A stretch of 47,655 nucleotides of DNA from assembly GCF_900188095.1 (NCBI RefSeq), contig NZ_FZOT01000026.1, positions 1-47,655 of the forward strand. The letters are read 5' to 3'. This stretch comes from Noviherbaspirillum humi. Its GTDB lineage: Bacteria > Pseudomonadota > Gammaproteobacteria > Burkholderiales > Burkholderiaceae_D. This document shows positions 1-13,477 of the stretch, in pieces. Both the position numbers and the translations under genes were made by a program. The notes under the pieces were generated by a model. That model was not told the origin of the DNA. It saw nothing but the letters and a program-made list of their open reading frames with translations, and did not search any database. The stretch's first letter is position 1, and each line of letters starts with the position of its first letter.

Positions 1-246
1 ATCGGCATCGAGCCGGGCCATATCGGGCGGCTGACGGAGCGCTTCTACCGGGTGGACAAGAGCCGGTCGCGGCAGACGCAAGGCACCGGGTTGGGACTGG
101 CCATTGTCAAGCATGTGCTCATGCGCCATGGCGCCACGCTGAGCATCGAGTCGGAGCCCGGCAAAGGCAGTACGTTCAGCGCGCGCTTTCCCTCGAATGC
201 GCTGGCGAAGCAGGGCGAAGAGGCGGTCCCGACGCACGGGCGTTAA
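1..246 (+). CDS. phoR: PhoR-type sensor histidine kinase, C-terminal fragment
   Basis: The window opens in frame inside the ATP-binding domain of a sensor histidine kinase. The visible 81 residues carry an F-box-like [12 protein letters not shown] and the G2 box [13 protein letters not shown], followed by the usual SEPGKGSTF strand. [20 protein letters not shown] is typical of PhoR, the kinase that phosphorylates PhoB when phosphate is scarce; other OmpR-family partner kinases remain possible because the sensor part is missing. The gene is cut by the window edge. The stop is TAA at 244-246. A non-coding gap of about 100 bp separates it from the next gene, so the two are probably not co-translated. 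Confidence 0.7.
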   Translation: MGIEPGHIGRLTERFYRVDKSRSRQTQGTGLGLAIVKHVLMRHGATLSIESEPGKGSTFSARFPSNALAKQGEEAVPTHGR

Positions 247-344
247 ACCGCGGCGAACGCTGGGCGCATGGAAACCGGCGTGGGCTACAATCGCCTGCCG
301 CCGCCTAGCCGGCGTGTTCCCTCAATAATTCCGGTCCGTCATTC

Positions 345-1274
345 ATGTCTTCGCTACGCCTCCTGAAAACCTTCCTTGTTCCGCTCGCCGCAGCCATCCT
401 CGCTAGTTGCGGCAGCGCGCCATCCCTGCCTTCCGTTTCCTCCGTCGCAAGTGCGCCGCCCCCTGCCAAGGTGGTGCGTCCGGTTCGCATCGGTCTCGCC
501 CTCGGCGGCGGCGCGGCGCGGGGCTTTGCCCATATCGGCGTAATCAAGGCGCTGGAGGCTCAGGGCATCGTCCCGGACATCGTGGTCGGCACCAGCGCCG
601 GCAGCGTGGTCGGTGCTCTCTATGCGGCCGGCAACAACGGCTTCGCCCTCAACAAGCTGGCGCTGGAAATGGATGAAGCCACGATCTCGGACTGGTCGGT
701 GCCGCTGTTCGCCAAGGCGACCGGCGTGCTGAAGGGCGAAGCACTGCAAAACTACATTAACCGAACTATCGGCAACCTGCCGTTGGAAAAAATGAAAATC
801 CCGTTCGGCGCGGTGGCGGCCAACTTGGCGAACGGTAGCGCGGTGCTGTTTCAACGCGGCAATACCGGCCAGGCGGTGCGTGCCTCTTCGGCGGTGCCGG
901 GTGTTTTCCAGCCGGTGCGAATTGGCGAAGTGCAGTATGTGGATGGAGGGTTGGTTTCACCCGTGCCCGTACGTTTCGCGCGTCAGATGGGCGCCGATTT
1001 CGTCATCGCGGTGAATATCTCTGCCTCGCCGGAAGCTCAGCCAGCCACCAGCAATACGATCGACATGCTGCTGCAAACCTTCGCCATCATGGGCCAGACC
1101 ATCAACCAGTTCGAATTGCGAGAGGCGGACGTGGTGATCCAGCCCAGGCTCGGCACGATGAAAGGCAATGATTTCCCTGGCCGGAACACGGCAATTCTCG
1201 CCGGCGAACAGGCCGCGGTCGCGGCGTTGCCGGCGATTCAGCAGAAGCTAAGGCAGAAACGCGAAGGGGCGTGA
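345..1274 (+). CDS. Patatin-like phospholipase lipoprotein (RssA/NTE-type)
   Basis: This 309-residue protein starts with a lipoprotein signal peptide; the lipobox is L19-A20-S21-C22, so Cys22 would be acylated. The patatin domain follows. GGGAARG at 54-60 forms the oxyanion hole, GTSAG at 82-86 contains nucleophile Ser84, and Asp200 in VDGG completes the Ser-Asp dyad. The family hydrolyses ester bonds of phospholipids, lysophospholipids or other lipids; the substrate cannot be told from sequence. Placement in the periplasm, probably on the outer membrane, is inferred from the lipobox. It converges on the NlpC/P60 gene on the other strand. Confidence 0.88.
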   Translation: MSSLRLLKTFLVPLAAAILASCGSAPSLPSVSSVASAPPPAKVVRPVRIGLALGGGAARGFAHIGVIKALEAQGIVPDIVVGTSAGSVVGALYAAGNNGFALNKLALEMDEATISDWSVPLFAKATGVLKGEALQNYINRTIGNLPLEKMKIPFGAVAANLANGSAVLFQRGNTGQAVRASSAVPGVFQPVRIGEVQYVDGGLVSPVPVRFARQMGADFVIAVNISASPEAQPATSNTIDMLLQTFAIMGQTINQFELREADVVIQPRLGTMKGNDFPGRNTAILAGEQAAVAALPAIQQKLRQKREGA

Positions 1275-1289
1275 AAGAAAGGGCCGTGC

Positions 1290-1850
1290 TTAATGCTGGT
1301 CCTGGTTTTGGCTCACAATGCGCCGAGCGCCGTTGAAGCGGGCCTTCCAGTAGCTCAAATCCATGCTTTCGATGCGAATGCGTCCGCCGGCGGACGGCGC
1401 ATGGATGAAGCGATTGTCGCCGAGATAGATGCCGACATGGGAAAAGCTGCGTTTCAGAGTGTTGTAGAAAACCAGGTCGCCAGGCTTCAGCTCGCTCGGG
1501 TCGATCTGCTCGCCGACCCGGCTGATCTCTTCGGAAGTGCGGGGCAGATTGGCCGCTCCCGCTTCCTTGAAGACGTAACGCACCAGACCGCTGCAATCGA
1601 GACCCGCTTCCGGGTCGGAACCGCCGAATTTATAACGGATGCCGATCAGGCTCATGGCGCGCAGGGCAAGTTCGGAGGCGCGGGTGGAGAAATCCTGCAG
1701 CTTTGCAATGGCATTGCTTGTAACAGCCGATCCTGCCAGCAGAAGGTCGCTTGCATGGCTGCTCATCGGTGCGGTAATACTGAGCGCTGCGGCGAGAATC
1801 AGGCGATTCATCGGCTTGCGCCAAACCGAAGGGATGTGTGTTCTTGCCAT
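1290..1850 (-). CDS. NlpC/P60 family cell-wall peptidase
   Basis: This 186-residue secreted protein has an N-terminal hydrophobic signal and a C-terminal NlpC/P60 papain-like domain that cleaves peptidoglycan stem peptides. The catalytic triad is visible: Cys86 in LDCSGLV, His138 in SHVGIYLG and His150 in FIHAP. PGDLVFY just before the His is family-typical. Two starts are possible. ATG at 1850 has a GAGG about 13 nt upstream, while Met14 (ATG at 1811) would give a more standard signal peptide, MNRLILAAALSI. Substrate and partners cannot be inferred from context. Confidence 0.87.
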   Translation of the reverse strand: MARTHIPSVWRKPMNRLILAAALSITAPMSSHASDLLLAGSAVTSNAIAKLQDFSTRASELALRAMSLIGIRYKFGGSDPEAGLDCSGLVRYVFKEAGAANLPRTSEEISRVGEQIDPSELKPGDLVFYNTLKRSFSHVGIYLGDNRFIHAPSAGGRIRIESMDLSYWKARFNGARRIVSQNQDQH

Positions 1851-2084
1851 CTTAATAAGATTTCCTCAAGGACACACGACTGTAAAGGATTTGGAAATGT
1901 CTGTCAAAACAAATTCTTGGAAGAAAGATTTGATGTTTCCAAATGTTTTGCGAGTTGACGCGGAAAAGGCTTAGTCCATTTCGGCTGGCGGCTCGGCTGG
2001 ATGCGGAAAGCTGACGTACCGGCGCGTGATGCGGGTGTTGCATGCCTGTCGTACAATGCCGCGTTCAATCAACAAGGAGAAGAG

Positions 2085-2492
2085 ATGCAAACCAAGCAAA
2101 TCCTCGGTCTGGAAGAGATCAAGAAAATCGCCGCCGCTGCTGAAGCGGAAGCCAAGGCCAACAACTGGGCCGTGACCATATCCATCGTCGACGACGGCGG
2201 GCATCTGCTCTGGTTGCAGCGCCTCGACGGCGCCGCGCCGATTTCGGCCCACATTGCTCCGGCCAAGGCACAGACTGCAGCACTCGGCCGCCGCGAAACC
2301 AAGATCTATGAGGACATGATCAACAACGGCCGCTTCTCCTTCATGAGTGCGCCGACGCTGGAAGGCATGCTGGAAGGCGGCGTACCCATCGTCGTCAATG
2401 GCCAGGTCATCGGCGCCGTAGGCGTGTCGGGCGTGAAATCCTCCGAAGACGTGCAGATTGCCAAGGCCGGCATCGCCGCGCTCGGCGCCTGA
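2085..2492 (+). CDS. GlcG/HbpS-family protein
   Basis: This 135-residue protein belongs to the GlcG/HbpS (Haem_degrading, formerly DUF336) family. Recognisable parts are LGLEEIKKIAAAAEAEA at the N-terminus, the core SIVDDGGHLLWLQRLDGA, and the C-terminal GGVPIVVNGQVIGAVGVSG. Members bind haem or small ligands, or act as accessory proteins; the function here is unknown. ATG 2085 is preferred over an upstream in-frame codon at 2001 because AAGGAGA lies at 2074-2080 and the family begins here. No pathway partner is adjacent; the next gene, carA, has its own promoter. Confidence 0.85.
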   Translation: MQTKQILGLEEIKKIAAAAEAEAKANNWAVTISIVDDGGHLLWLQRLDGAAPISAHIAPAKAQTAALGRRETKIYEDMINNGRFSFMSAPTLEGMLEGGVPIVVNGQVIGAVGVSGVKSSEDVQIAKAGIAALGA

Positions 2493-2546
2493 GCAACCAG
2501 TCAATAAAAGACAGGCGGCGAAAGGGGATTCCGGCGTCGGAGCGGA

Positions 2547-2575
2547 TTGCTCGAAGAGGGGCTTTCCGCTATAAT
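2547..2575 (+). promoter_or_regulatory. Predicted sigma70 promoter for carAB
   Basis: TTGCTC at 2547-2552 and a perfect TATAAT at 2570-2575 are separated by 17 bp. Transcription would begin near 2582, giving a leader of about 140 nt before the TTG start of carA. Assignment rests on sequence only. Confidence 0.7.
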
Positions 2576-2638
2576 CTCGCGGTTTATCCAATTTCGTCCG
2601 CCGTAGCGCATAACCCCTCCATCCCGCCAAAAAGACTC

Positions 2639-2701
2639 ATGCAAGCCAAGGCGCAATGCCGTCTGGCGCACGATCGTTCAGGCGCAGCGCAACGGCGGTA
2701 A
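2639..2701 (+). CDS. Possible carA leader peptide (20 aa)
   Basis: A short ORF, beginning [15 protein letters not shown] and ending in Arg-Arg, occupies the carA leader transcript. Its TAA stop at 2699-2701 lies only 6 nt before the carA ribosome-binding site (CAGGAG, 2708-2713). No strong Shine-Dalgarno precedes its ATG. The position would suit translational coupling or attenuation of carA, but it could be chance in a GC-rich leader. No known leader peptide is recognised. Confidence 0.35.
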   Translation: MQAKAQCRLAHDRSGAAQRR

Positions 2702-2720
2702 CCATCTCAGGAGTTACCCC

Positions 2721-3864
2721 TTGCTGCCATTCTTTTCTGGCCACAGTGTTCCGGCCATCCTCGCGCTCGCAGACGGGTCCATCTTCCAGGGTTTTTCCAT
2801 CGGCGCCCCCGGCCATACCATCGGCGAGGTGGTGTTCAACACCGCCATGACCGGCTACCAGGAAATCCTGACGGACCCCAGCTACAGCCGCCAGATCGTC
2901 ACGCTGACCTATCCGCATATCGGCAATGTCGGCGCCAATCCCGAGGATGTCGAATCCGACCGTATTCATGCCGCCGGCCTGATCATCAAGGACCTGCCGC
3001 TTTTGACGTCGAATTTCCGCTCCAAGCAGAGCCTGTCGGATTACCTGAAGTCGGAGAACGTGGTCGGCATTGCCGGCATCGATACCCGCAAGCTCACCCG
3101 CATCCTGCGCGAGAAGGGCGCCCAGAATGGCGCCATCCTGGCCGGCGAGGCGGACGTCGAGAAGGCGCTGGCGCTGGCCAAGTCCTTCCCGGGGCTGAAC
3201 GGCATGGATCTGGCGAAGGTGGTGTCCACCACCAAGACCTACGTCTGGAACGAAAGCGAGTGGAAGCTCGGCGAGGGCTACGGCAAACAGGAAAACCCCA
3301 AATATCACGTGGTCGCCTTCGACTACGGCGTCAAGCGCAACATCCTGCGCATGCTGGCCGAACGCGGCTGCAAGATCACCGTACTGCCGGCCCAGTCGAC
3401 CGCCAAGGATGCGCTGTCCCTCAAGCCTGACGGCATCTTCCTCGCCAACGGCCCGGGCGATCCGGCGCCCTGCGACTACGCCATCGCGGCTACCAAGGAC
3501 CTGATCGAGCGCGGCATTCCGACCTTCGGCATCTGCCTCGGCCACCAGATCATGGCGCTGGCTTCCGGCGCCAAGACGCTGAAGATGAAGTTCGGCCACC
3601 ATGGCGCCAACCATCCGGTGCAGGACCTGGATACCAAGCAGGTAATGATCACTTCGCAAAACCATGGCTTCGCCGTGGACCAGGATTCGCTGCCGGCCAA
3701 CTGCCGCGTGACCCACGTGTCCCTGTTCGACGGTTCCCTGCAGGGCTTCGAGCGCACCGACAAGCCGGCCTTCTGCTTCCAGGGCCACCCCGAAGCGTCA
3801 CCCGGCCCGACCGACGTCGCCCCCTTGTTCGATCGCTTCGTGGCGATGATGGAGAAACACAAAA

Positions 3865-3872
<8 letters not shown>
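2721..3872 (+). CDS. carA: Carbamoyl-phosphate synthase small subunit
   Basis: CarA is the glutaminase subunit. It releases ammonia from glutamine and channels it to CarB for carbamoyl phosphate, the precursor of arginine and pyrimidines. The 383 residues match the usual length. The N-terminal CPSase small-chain domain includes [19 protein letters not shown]; the class I amidotransferase domain has nucleophile Cys272 in GICLGHQ and His356/Glu358 in GHPE. The start is TTG, with CAGGAG 7 nt upstream; the next in-frame ATG (codon 43) would delete conserved sequence. E. coli carA is known to use TTG too. The stop overlaps carB by 8 nt, indicating an operon with coupled translation. Confidence 0.97.
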
Positions 3873-7095
<3,223 letters not shown>

Positions 7096-7119
7096 GTCCA
7101 AGCAAATCCCCCTAATCAG

Positions 7120-7177
7120 CCACAGAGGTCACAGAAAGTGCCGCAGTACTGGCACTGTTTGTGACCTCTGTGGTTTT
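7120..7177 (+). terminator. Large palindrome after carB, terminator-like or REP/MITE-like
   Basis: Perfect 14-bp arms (CCACAGAGGTCACA at 7120-7133 and its complement at 7160-7173) enclose an inner 6-bp stem (AGTGCC 7137-7142, GGCACT 7151-7156). TTTT follows at 7174-7177. It may end the carAB transcript. Its size and CACAGAGGTCACAG wording also resemble dispersed intergenic repeats, so a mobile-repeat origin is possible. Confidence 0.6.
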
Positions 7178-7196
7178 CATTTGCAGAAATTAATAC

Positions 7197-7673
7197 ATGA
7201 GCACAGTACCTCTTACCAAGCGCGGCGCGGAACTCCTGAAGGAAGAACTGCAACGCCTGAAAACCAAGGATCGTCCTGCCGTCATCAATGCCATTTCCGA
7301 AGCACGCGCTCAGGGCGACCTGTCGGAAAACGCCGAGTACGACGCCGCCAAGGAGCGACAAAGCTTCATCGAAGGCCGCATCGCCGAACTCGAAGGCAAG
7401 CTCAGCGCCGCCCAGGTCATCGACCCCGCTACGCTGGATGCGGAAGGCCGCATCGTGTTTGGTTCCACCGTCGACCTGGAAGATCTGGAGTCGTCGCAGA
7501 AGGTGACCTATCAGATCGTCGGTGAAGACGAGGCTGACATCAAGGAACGCAAGGTTTCGGTCACTTCACCAATCGCGCGCGCACTGATCGGCAAGCATGC
7601 CGGCGATGTGATCGAAGTGCAGGCGCCGTCCGGCATCCGCGAATACGAAGTGCTGGACGTGCGGTATATCTGA
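7197..7673 (+). CDS. greA: Transcription elongation factor GreA
   Basis: GreA (158 aa, standard length) rescues backtracked RNA polymerase by stimulating its intrinsic transcript cleavage. The N-terminal antiparallel coiled coil (about 1-75) has the acidic tip residues Asp41 and Glu44 in GDLSENAEYDAAKERQ, which reach the polymerase active site. The C-terminal FKBP-like domain includes the conserved SPIARALIGKHAGDVIEV. No clear Shine-Dalgarno is visible before ATG 7197. It lies about 100 bp after carB, with the large palindrome between, so it may use its own promoter. Confidence 0.97.
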   Translation: MSTVPLTKRGAELLKEELQRLKTKDRPAVINAISEARAQGDLSENAEYDAAKERQSFIEGRIAELEGKLSAAQVIDPATLDAEGRIVFGSTVDLEDLESSQKVTYQIVGEDEADIKERKVSVTSPIARALIGKHAGDVIEVQAPSGIREYEVLDVRYI

Positions 7674-7698
7674 ATCCGATGGAATTGGCCGGCTGGCC

Positions 7699-7753
7699 GC
7701 TGCAAGTGCAGCGCAAGGCCGGTATCTCTGGACGGCAGTTTGATTGACTGCCG
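7699..7753. terminator. Hairpins between convergent greA and yhbY
   Basis: Two stem-loops lie in the convergent gap: CGCTGC-AAGT-GCAGCG around 7698-7713, and CGGCAGT (7733-7739) with ACTGCCG (7747-7753) around a 7-nt loop. Neither has a good T-tract on either strand, so intrinsic termination is only suggested by location. Confidence 0.35.
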
Positions 7754-7761
7754 CATTAGGC

Positions 7762-8238
7762 TCAGCGCGAACGGCCGAGCGCGGATTTCTTGGTGCTGCT
7801 CTGCCGGACCTTGGCGCGCTTGATGTTACCCCCTGCAGTCACCCGTTCGTTGCCCTTGAGCAGAACCTTCTGCACGGTTGGCTTCTTGGTGCCGCTCGAG
7901 CTGGGCTTGACGATCGTCACTTCCCGCAGCCCTTTGCCGCGCTTGCCGCGAGCGTCCGACTTTTCTTCTTTCTTGGGGCGGTAGAGCACCAGCAGCTTGC
8001 CGATGTGCTGCACCGGCGCGGCACCGAGTTCGCTGCAGATGGATTCGTACATGCCGATGCGCGCTTCGCGGTCGTCGCCGAAGACGCGCACCTTGATCAA
8101 TTCATGGGCATTCAGGCTGGAGTCGATTTCCTTCATGACCGAAGGCGTCAATCCGGATTCGCCGATCATGACGACCGGGTCGAGGGCATGCGCCTGGGAC
8201 CGGAGGTCGCTGCGCTGCGCAGGTGTGAGTTTCAACAT
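7762..8238 (-). CDS. yhbY: YhbY-family RNA-binding protein (CRM domain)
   Basis: The N-terminal ~95 residues form a CRM domain: LTPAQRSDLRSQAHALDPVVMIGESGLT, then HELIKVRV and the conserved IGKLLVLYRP. YhbY binds pre-50S ribosomal particles in E. coli, where the protein is about 97 residues. Here it is 158 residues because of a lysine/arginine-rich tail of about 60 residues, probably disordered and RNA-binding. The gene is divergent from rlmE with only 32 bp between, so the promoters overlap. Linkage to the rRNA methyltransferase fits a role in 50S assembly. Confidence 0.9.
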   Translation of the reverse strand: MLKLTPAQRSDLRSQAHALDPVVMIGESGLTPSVMKEIDSSLNAHELIKVRVFGDDREARIGMYESICSELGAAPVQHIGKLLVLYRPKKEEKSDARGKRGKGLREVTIVKPSSSGTKKPTVQKVLLKGNERVTAGGNIKRAKVRQSSTKKSALGRSR

Positions 8239-8270
8239 GGTTAATCCCTTAAAAGCGGTATTCTACGCGA

Positions 8271-8915
8271 ATGGCCAAAAACAAATTGAACAAAAACTGG
8301 TTGCATGACCACGTAAACGACCCCTACGTCAAGCAGGCGCAGAAGGAAGGATATCGCGCACGCGCGGTGTACAAGTTGAAGGAGATCGACGATGCGGAGA
8401 AGCTGATCCGCCCGGGCCAGGTGATCGTCGACCTCGGCTGCGCGCCCGGCAGCTGGGCCCAGTACGCACGCAACAAGCTGGCGGGAAAAGAGGGCGGCGG
8501 CATCCATGGCACCATTGTCGGCCTCGACCTGCTGCCGATCGAGCCCATCGCCGACGTGCATTTCATTCAAGGGGACTTCCGCGAGGAGTCCGTGCTGCAG
8601 CAGCTTGAGGCGGTGCTGGAAGGCCGCAAGGTGGATTTCGTTATGTCCGACATGGCGCCCAACCTGTCCGGCGTGGCGGTGACCGATGCCGCCCGCGTCG
8701 AGCATATCGTCGACCTCGCGCTCGACTTCGCCCAGGCCCACCTGAAACCTTCGGGGGCACTGCTCGTCAAATGTTTCAATGGCTCAGGCTACACCCAGCT
8801 CGTTGAAAAATTCAGGCAGCAGTTCAAGACCGTCATTCCGAAGAAGCCCAAGGCTAGCCGGGACAAGTCCTCCGAGGTTTTCCTGCTGGGAAAAATTCTC
8901 AAGAATCCTCTCTAA
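8271..8915 (+). CDS. rlmE: 23S rRNA (uridine-2'-O) methyltransferase RlmE
   Basis: RlmE (RrmJ/FtsJ, 214 aa) methylates the 2'-O of a uridine in the 23S rRNA A loop using S-adenosylmethionine. The Rossmann SAM-binding motif is [12 protein letters not shown] at 51-62. The K-D-K-E catalytic set appears as Lys35 (YKL), Asp127 (SDMAPN), Lys167 (LVKCF) and Glu202 (SSEVF). The start is ATG 8271. In E. coli the same order, yhbY divergent from rlmE-ftsH, is found, supporting the call. Confidence 0.96.
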   Translation: MAKNKLNKNWLHDHVNDPYVKQAQKEGYRARAVYKLKEIDDAEKLIRPGQVIVDLGCAPGSWAQYARNKLAGKEGGGIHGTIVGLDLLPIEPIADVHFIQGDFREESVLQQLEAVLEGRKVDFVMSDMAPNLSGVAVTDAARVEHIVDLALDFAQAHLKPSGALLVKCFNGSGYTQLVEKFRQQFKTVIPKKPKASRDKSSEVFLLGKILKNPL

Positions 8916-9049
8916 TCCCTTGAATTTGGGACGCCGCCTATTGATTTTCGCCGGCTTTGCCGCATCTGGCGTCTGGTAAGCGCGGATTATTGCTGTAGAA
9001 TCGGTTTCACATGCCTTGACAATGGGCGCGCGGCGTCCAAGGAGTTCTA

Positions 9050-10936
<1,887 letters not shown>

Positions 10937-10981
10937 CATCAGGCACCGGCCATGGTTTAATACTGGCCGCAACGCATCAGC

Positions 10982-11012
10982 AAGGGTGAGGAGCGATCCT
11001 CACCCTTTTTTT
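10982..11012 (+). terminator. Intrinsic terminator after ftsH
   Basis: An 11-bp perfect stem (AAGGGTGAGGA, loop GCGA, TCCTCACCCTT) is followed by a run of T, a textbook Rho-independent terminator. It ends only 15-20 nt before the folP start, so folP must be expressed by read-through or by a promoter overlapping this element. Confidence 0.9.
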
Positions 11013-11026
11013 GTTTTGGAAAGACG

Positions 11027-11866
11027 ATGACAAATTTCCAGTGTGGCCGCTTCCGCTTCCCGATGACAGGCCCCAAGGCCAGGCCGCTCGTGATGGGGAT
11101 ACTCAATGTCACGCCGGATTCGTTTTCCGATGGCGGCCGCTTCCAGTCTCTGGACTTCGCCATGACCCATGCCGAGCGCATGATGGCCGACGGCGTCGAC
11201 ATCATCGACATCGGCGGTGAATCCAGCCGCCCCGGCGCCCCGGCGCTGCCTCTGCAGCAAGAGCTGGACCGGGTGATGCCGGTCATCTACGCCTTGCGGG
11301 ATTGCGGCAAGGCCATCTCCATCGACACTTACAAACCCGAAGTCATGCGCGAAGCGCTCATTGCCGGCGCCGACATGATCAACGACATCGGCGGATTCGG
11401 TGCTCCGGGCGCGTTGACTGCAGTCAAGGATAGCGAAGCCGCCCTATGTATCATGCATATGCAAGGCCAGCCGCAAACCATGCAGGCTCAGCCGGCATAT
11501 GCCGACGTCATTTCCGAGGTTGCCGCGTTTCTCGAGCAGCGAGTAAAGGACGCCGTGGCTGCGCAAATTACGCCCGACAGGCTTTGCATAGATCCGGGTT
11601 TCGGATTCGGCAAGACGGTCGACCATAACTATGCTTTACTGAAGAACCTGCGTACATTAGGCGAACGAATCGGCCTGCCTGTTCTGGCAGGCATGTCGCG
11701 CAAGTCCATGATCGGCCAGATCACCGGTCGTCCGGTTGAACAGCGGCTGGCTGGCAGCCTGGCGGCGGCGATCGCGGCGGTTGCCCATGGCGCGATGCTC
11801 GTGCGCGTCCATGATGTCGCTGAGACGGTTGATGCACTCAAAGTCTGGCAAGCTGCCAGACCGTAA
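11027..11866 (+). CDS. folP: Dihydropteroate synthase
   Basis: FolP condenses 6-hydroxymethyl-dihydropterin pyrophosphate with p-aminobenzoate to dihydropteroate, and is the sulfonamide target. The 279-residue TIM barrel shows MGILNVTPDSFSDGG, DIIDIGGESSRPGA, the pterin-site region AGADMINDIGGFG, and DPGFGFGKT with the late LAGMSRKSMIG. GGAAAG lies just before the ATG. The gene sits between ftsH and glmM as in E. coli. A strong terminator immediately upstream suggests a separate or attenuated transcription unit. Confidence 0.97.
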   Translation: MTNFQCGRFRFPMTGPKARPLVMGILNVTPDSFSDGGRFQSLDFAMTHAERMMADGVDIIDIGGESSRPGAPALPLQQELDRVMPVIYALRDCGKAISIDTYKPEVMREALIAGADMINDIGGFGAPGALTAVKDSEAALCIMHMQGQPQTMQAQPAYADVISEVAAFLEQRVKDAVAAQITPDRLCIDPGFGFGKTVDHNYALLKNLRTLGERIGLPVLAGMSRKSMIGQITGRPVEQRLAGSLAAAIAAVAHGAMLVRVHDVAETVDALKVWQAARP

Positions 11867-11881
11867 TCGATAGGAAAAGAA

Positions 11882-13240
11882 ATGACACGCAAATATTTCG
11901 GAACCGATGGCGTTCGTGGCAAGGTCGGTGAAGCGCCGATCACGCCGGACTTCGTGATGAAGCTCGGCTATGCCGCCGGCAAGGTACTGGCTCAAACCGA
12001 AGATGGCGGTCGGCCAACGGTGCTGATTGGCAAGGACACCCGCATCTCCGGCTACATGCTGGAGGCGGCGCTGGAAGCCGGCTTTGCCGCTGCCGGCGTC
12101 GATGTCATGCTGGCCGGGCCGATGCCCACGCCTGCGGTTGCCTATCTCACCCGCGCGTTGCGCTTGTCCGCCGGGGTGGTCATTTCGGCGTCGCATAATC
12201 CCTTCCAAGACAACGGCATCAAGTTCTTCTCGGCCCAGGGCAACAAGCTGCCCGACGCGGTGGAGCAGGCCATCGAGGCGGCACTCGAGTTGCCGATGGA
12301 TTGCGTGGCGTCGGAAAGGCTGGGCAAGGCCAAGCGCCTGCCCGACGCTCAGGGCCGCTACATCGAATTCTGCAAGAGCACTTTCCCGAACGAGCTGGAC
12401 CTGCGCGGCCTGAAGATCGTGGTCGATTGCGCACACGGTGCGGCATATCACATCGCTCCCAATGTGTTCCACGAGCTCGGCGCGGAAGTGACTGCCATTG
12501 GCAATAATCCGAATGGCCTCAACATCAATGACCGCGTCGGTGCCACCGCGCCGGCGGCGCTTTCCGCTGCGGTGAAGGAGCAGGGCGCCGATCTCGGCAT
12601 CGCCCTTGATGGCGACGCCGATCGCTTGTTGATGGTCGATGCCGCCGGACGCATCTATAACGGCGATGAGCTGCTCTACATCATGGTCAAGGATCGCATG
12701 GCGACCGGCCCGGTGAAGGGCGCGGTGGGTACGCTCATGACCAACATGGCGCTGGAGGTCGCATTCAGAAACATGGGAGTCGGCTTCGCGCGCGCCAAGG
12801 TCGGGGACCGCTACGTGCTGGAAGTCCTGCAGGAGCGTGGCTGGCAAGTCGGTGGCGAAGGCTCGGGCCATCTGCTGTTCCTCGACAAGCACACCACCGG
12901 CGACGGCATCATTTCGGCGCTGCAGGTGCTGTCTGCGCTCAAGCGCAGCGGGAAGACCCTGGCGCAGCTTACGGAAGATATCGTCATGTACCCGCAAAGC
13001 CTGATCAATGTCCGCGTCGGGTCCGATTTCGACTGGCAACGCAGTCCTGAACTGCTTGCTGAAAAAGAAAGCGTCGAAGCTGAGTTGCGCGGCGAAGGGC
13101 GGGTTCTGATCCGCGCTTCCGGCACCGAACCGCTCATACGCGTCATGGTGGAAGCCAAGCAGGCAGCGGTGGCCGAACGCATGGCTCAGCGCATTGCCGA
13201 CAAGGTAAAGGCCAGCCTGATGGAAGGTGCTCGCGCCTAA
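11882..13240 (+). CDS. glmM: Phosphoglucosamine mutase
   Basis: GlmM interconverts glucosamine-6-phosphate and glucosamine-1-phosphate on the way to UDP-GlcNAc for peptidoglycan and LPS. The 452-residue protein begins [11 protein letters not shown]. The phosphorylated serine is Ser104 in [16 protein letters not shown], the magnesium loop is DGDADR at 243-248, the sugar-binding loop is GEGSGH, and the phosphate-binding [11 protein letters not shown] is near the C-terminus. It is 15 bp downstream of folP with a good ribosome-binding site (AGGAAAAG), so the two are co-transcribed. It is the last host protein gene before tRNA-Pro. Confidence 0.98.
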   Translation: MTRKYFGTDGVRGKVGEAPITPDFVMKLGYAAGKVLAQTEDGGRPTVLIGKDTRISGYMLEAALEAGFAAAGVDVMLAGPMPTPAVAYLTRALRLSAGVVISASHNPFQDNGIKFFSAQGNKLPDAVEQAIEAALELPMDCVASERLGKAKRLPDAQGRYIEFCKSTFPNELDLRGLKIVVDCAHGAAYHIAPNVFHELGAEVTAIGNNPNGLNINDRVGATAPAALSAAVKEQGADLGIALDGDADRLLMVDAAGRIYNGDELLYIMVKDRMATGPVKGAVGTLMTNMALEVAFRNMGVGFARAKVGDRYVLEVLQERGWQVGGEGSGHLLFLDKHTTGDGIISALQVLSALKRSGKTLAQLTEDIVMYPQSLINVRVGSDFDWQRSPELLAEKESVEAELRGEGRVLIRASGTEPLIRVMVEAKQAAVAERMAQRIADKVKASLMEGARA

Positions 13241-13300
13241 AACAGATTGCATGGCCCGGCTTTGCCTTGAACGACGGCCATGTTGTCAAAGCGAATTAAA

Positions 13301-13329
13301 TTGACCAAACCGGTCCCAGTCGGTATGAT
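13301..13329 (+). promoter_or_regulatory. Promoter of tRNA-Pro
   Basis: TTGACC at 13301-13306 and TATGAT at 13324-13329 are spaced by 17 bp. Expected initiation is near 13336, just ahead of the tRNA 5' end at 13341. Confidence 0.75.
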
Positions 13330-13340
13330 TTCGCCTTCCT

Positions 13341-13417
13341 CGGGGCGTAGCGCAGCCTGGTAGCGCACCTGATTTGGGATCAGGTGGTCGGACGTTCGAA
13401 TCGTCTCGCCCCGACCA
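13341..13417 (+). tRNA. tRNA-Pro (anticodon UGG)
   Basis: A 77-nt cloverleaf with encoded CCA. The acceptor stem is CGGGGCG (13341-13347) with CGCCCCG (13407-13413), discriminator A13414 and CCA at 13415-13417. The anticodon stem CCTGA/TCAGG encloses TTTGGGA with anticodon TGG at 13375-13377. The T arm contains GTTCGAATC. It is a likely phage attachment site because phage-type repeats, cargo genes and an integrase follow directly. Confidence 0.96.
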
Positions 13418-13436
13418 GTTTTCCCTAGAGTTCAAG

Positions 13437-13477
13437 CGGCTTCCGAGCTTAGTGCATACTAACCGGAGGCCGTTTCT
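13437..13477 (+). terminator. Probable tRNA-Pro terminator
   Basis: CGGCTTCCG at 13437-13445 pairs with CGGAGGCCG at 13464-13472 (one G-U pair) across an 18-nt loop and is followed by TTTCT. It is the first hairpin after the tRNA. Confidence 0.5.

Noticed and set aside
8917-8941. Possible sigma32 promoter of ftsH (CTTGAA followed by GCCTATT)
   Set aside because: The spacing is about 10 bp and the -10 lacks CCCCAT, so the match is too weak.
9016-9044. TTGACA at 9016 as ftsH promoter
   Set aside because: At the right distance the sequence is the AAGGAG ribosome-binding site, not a -10 element.
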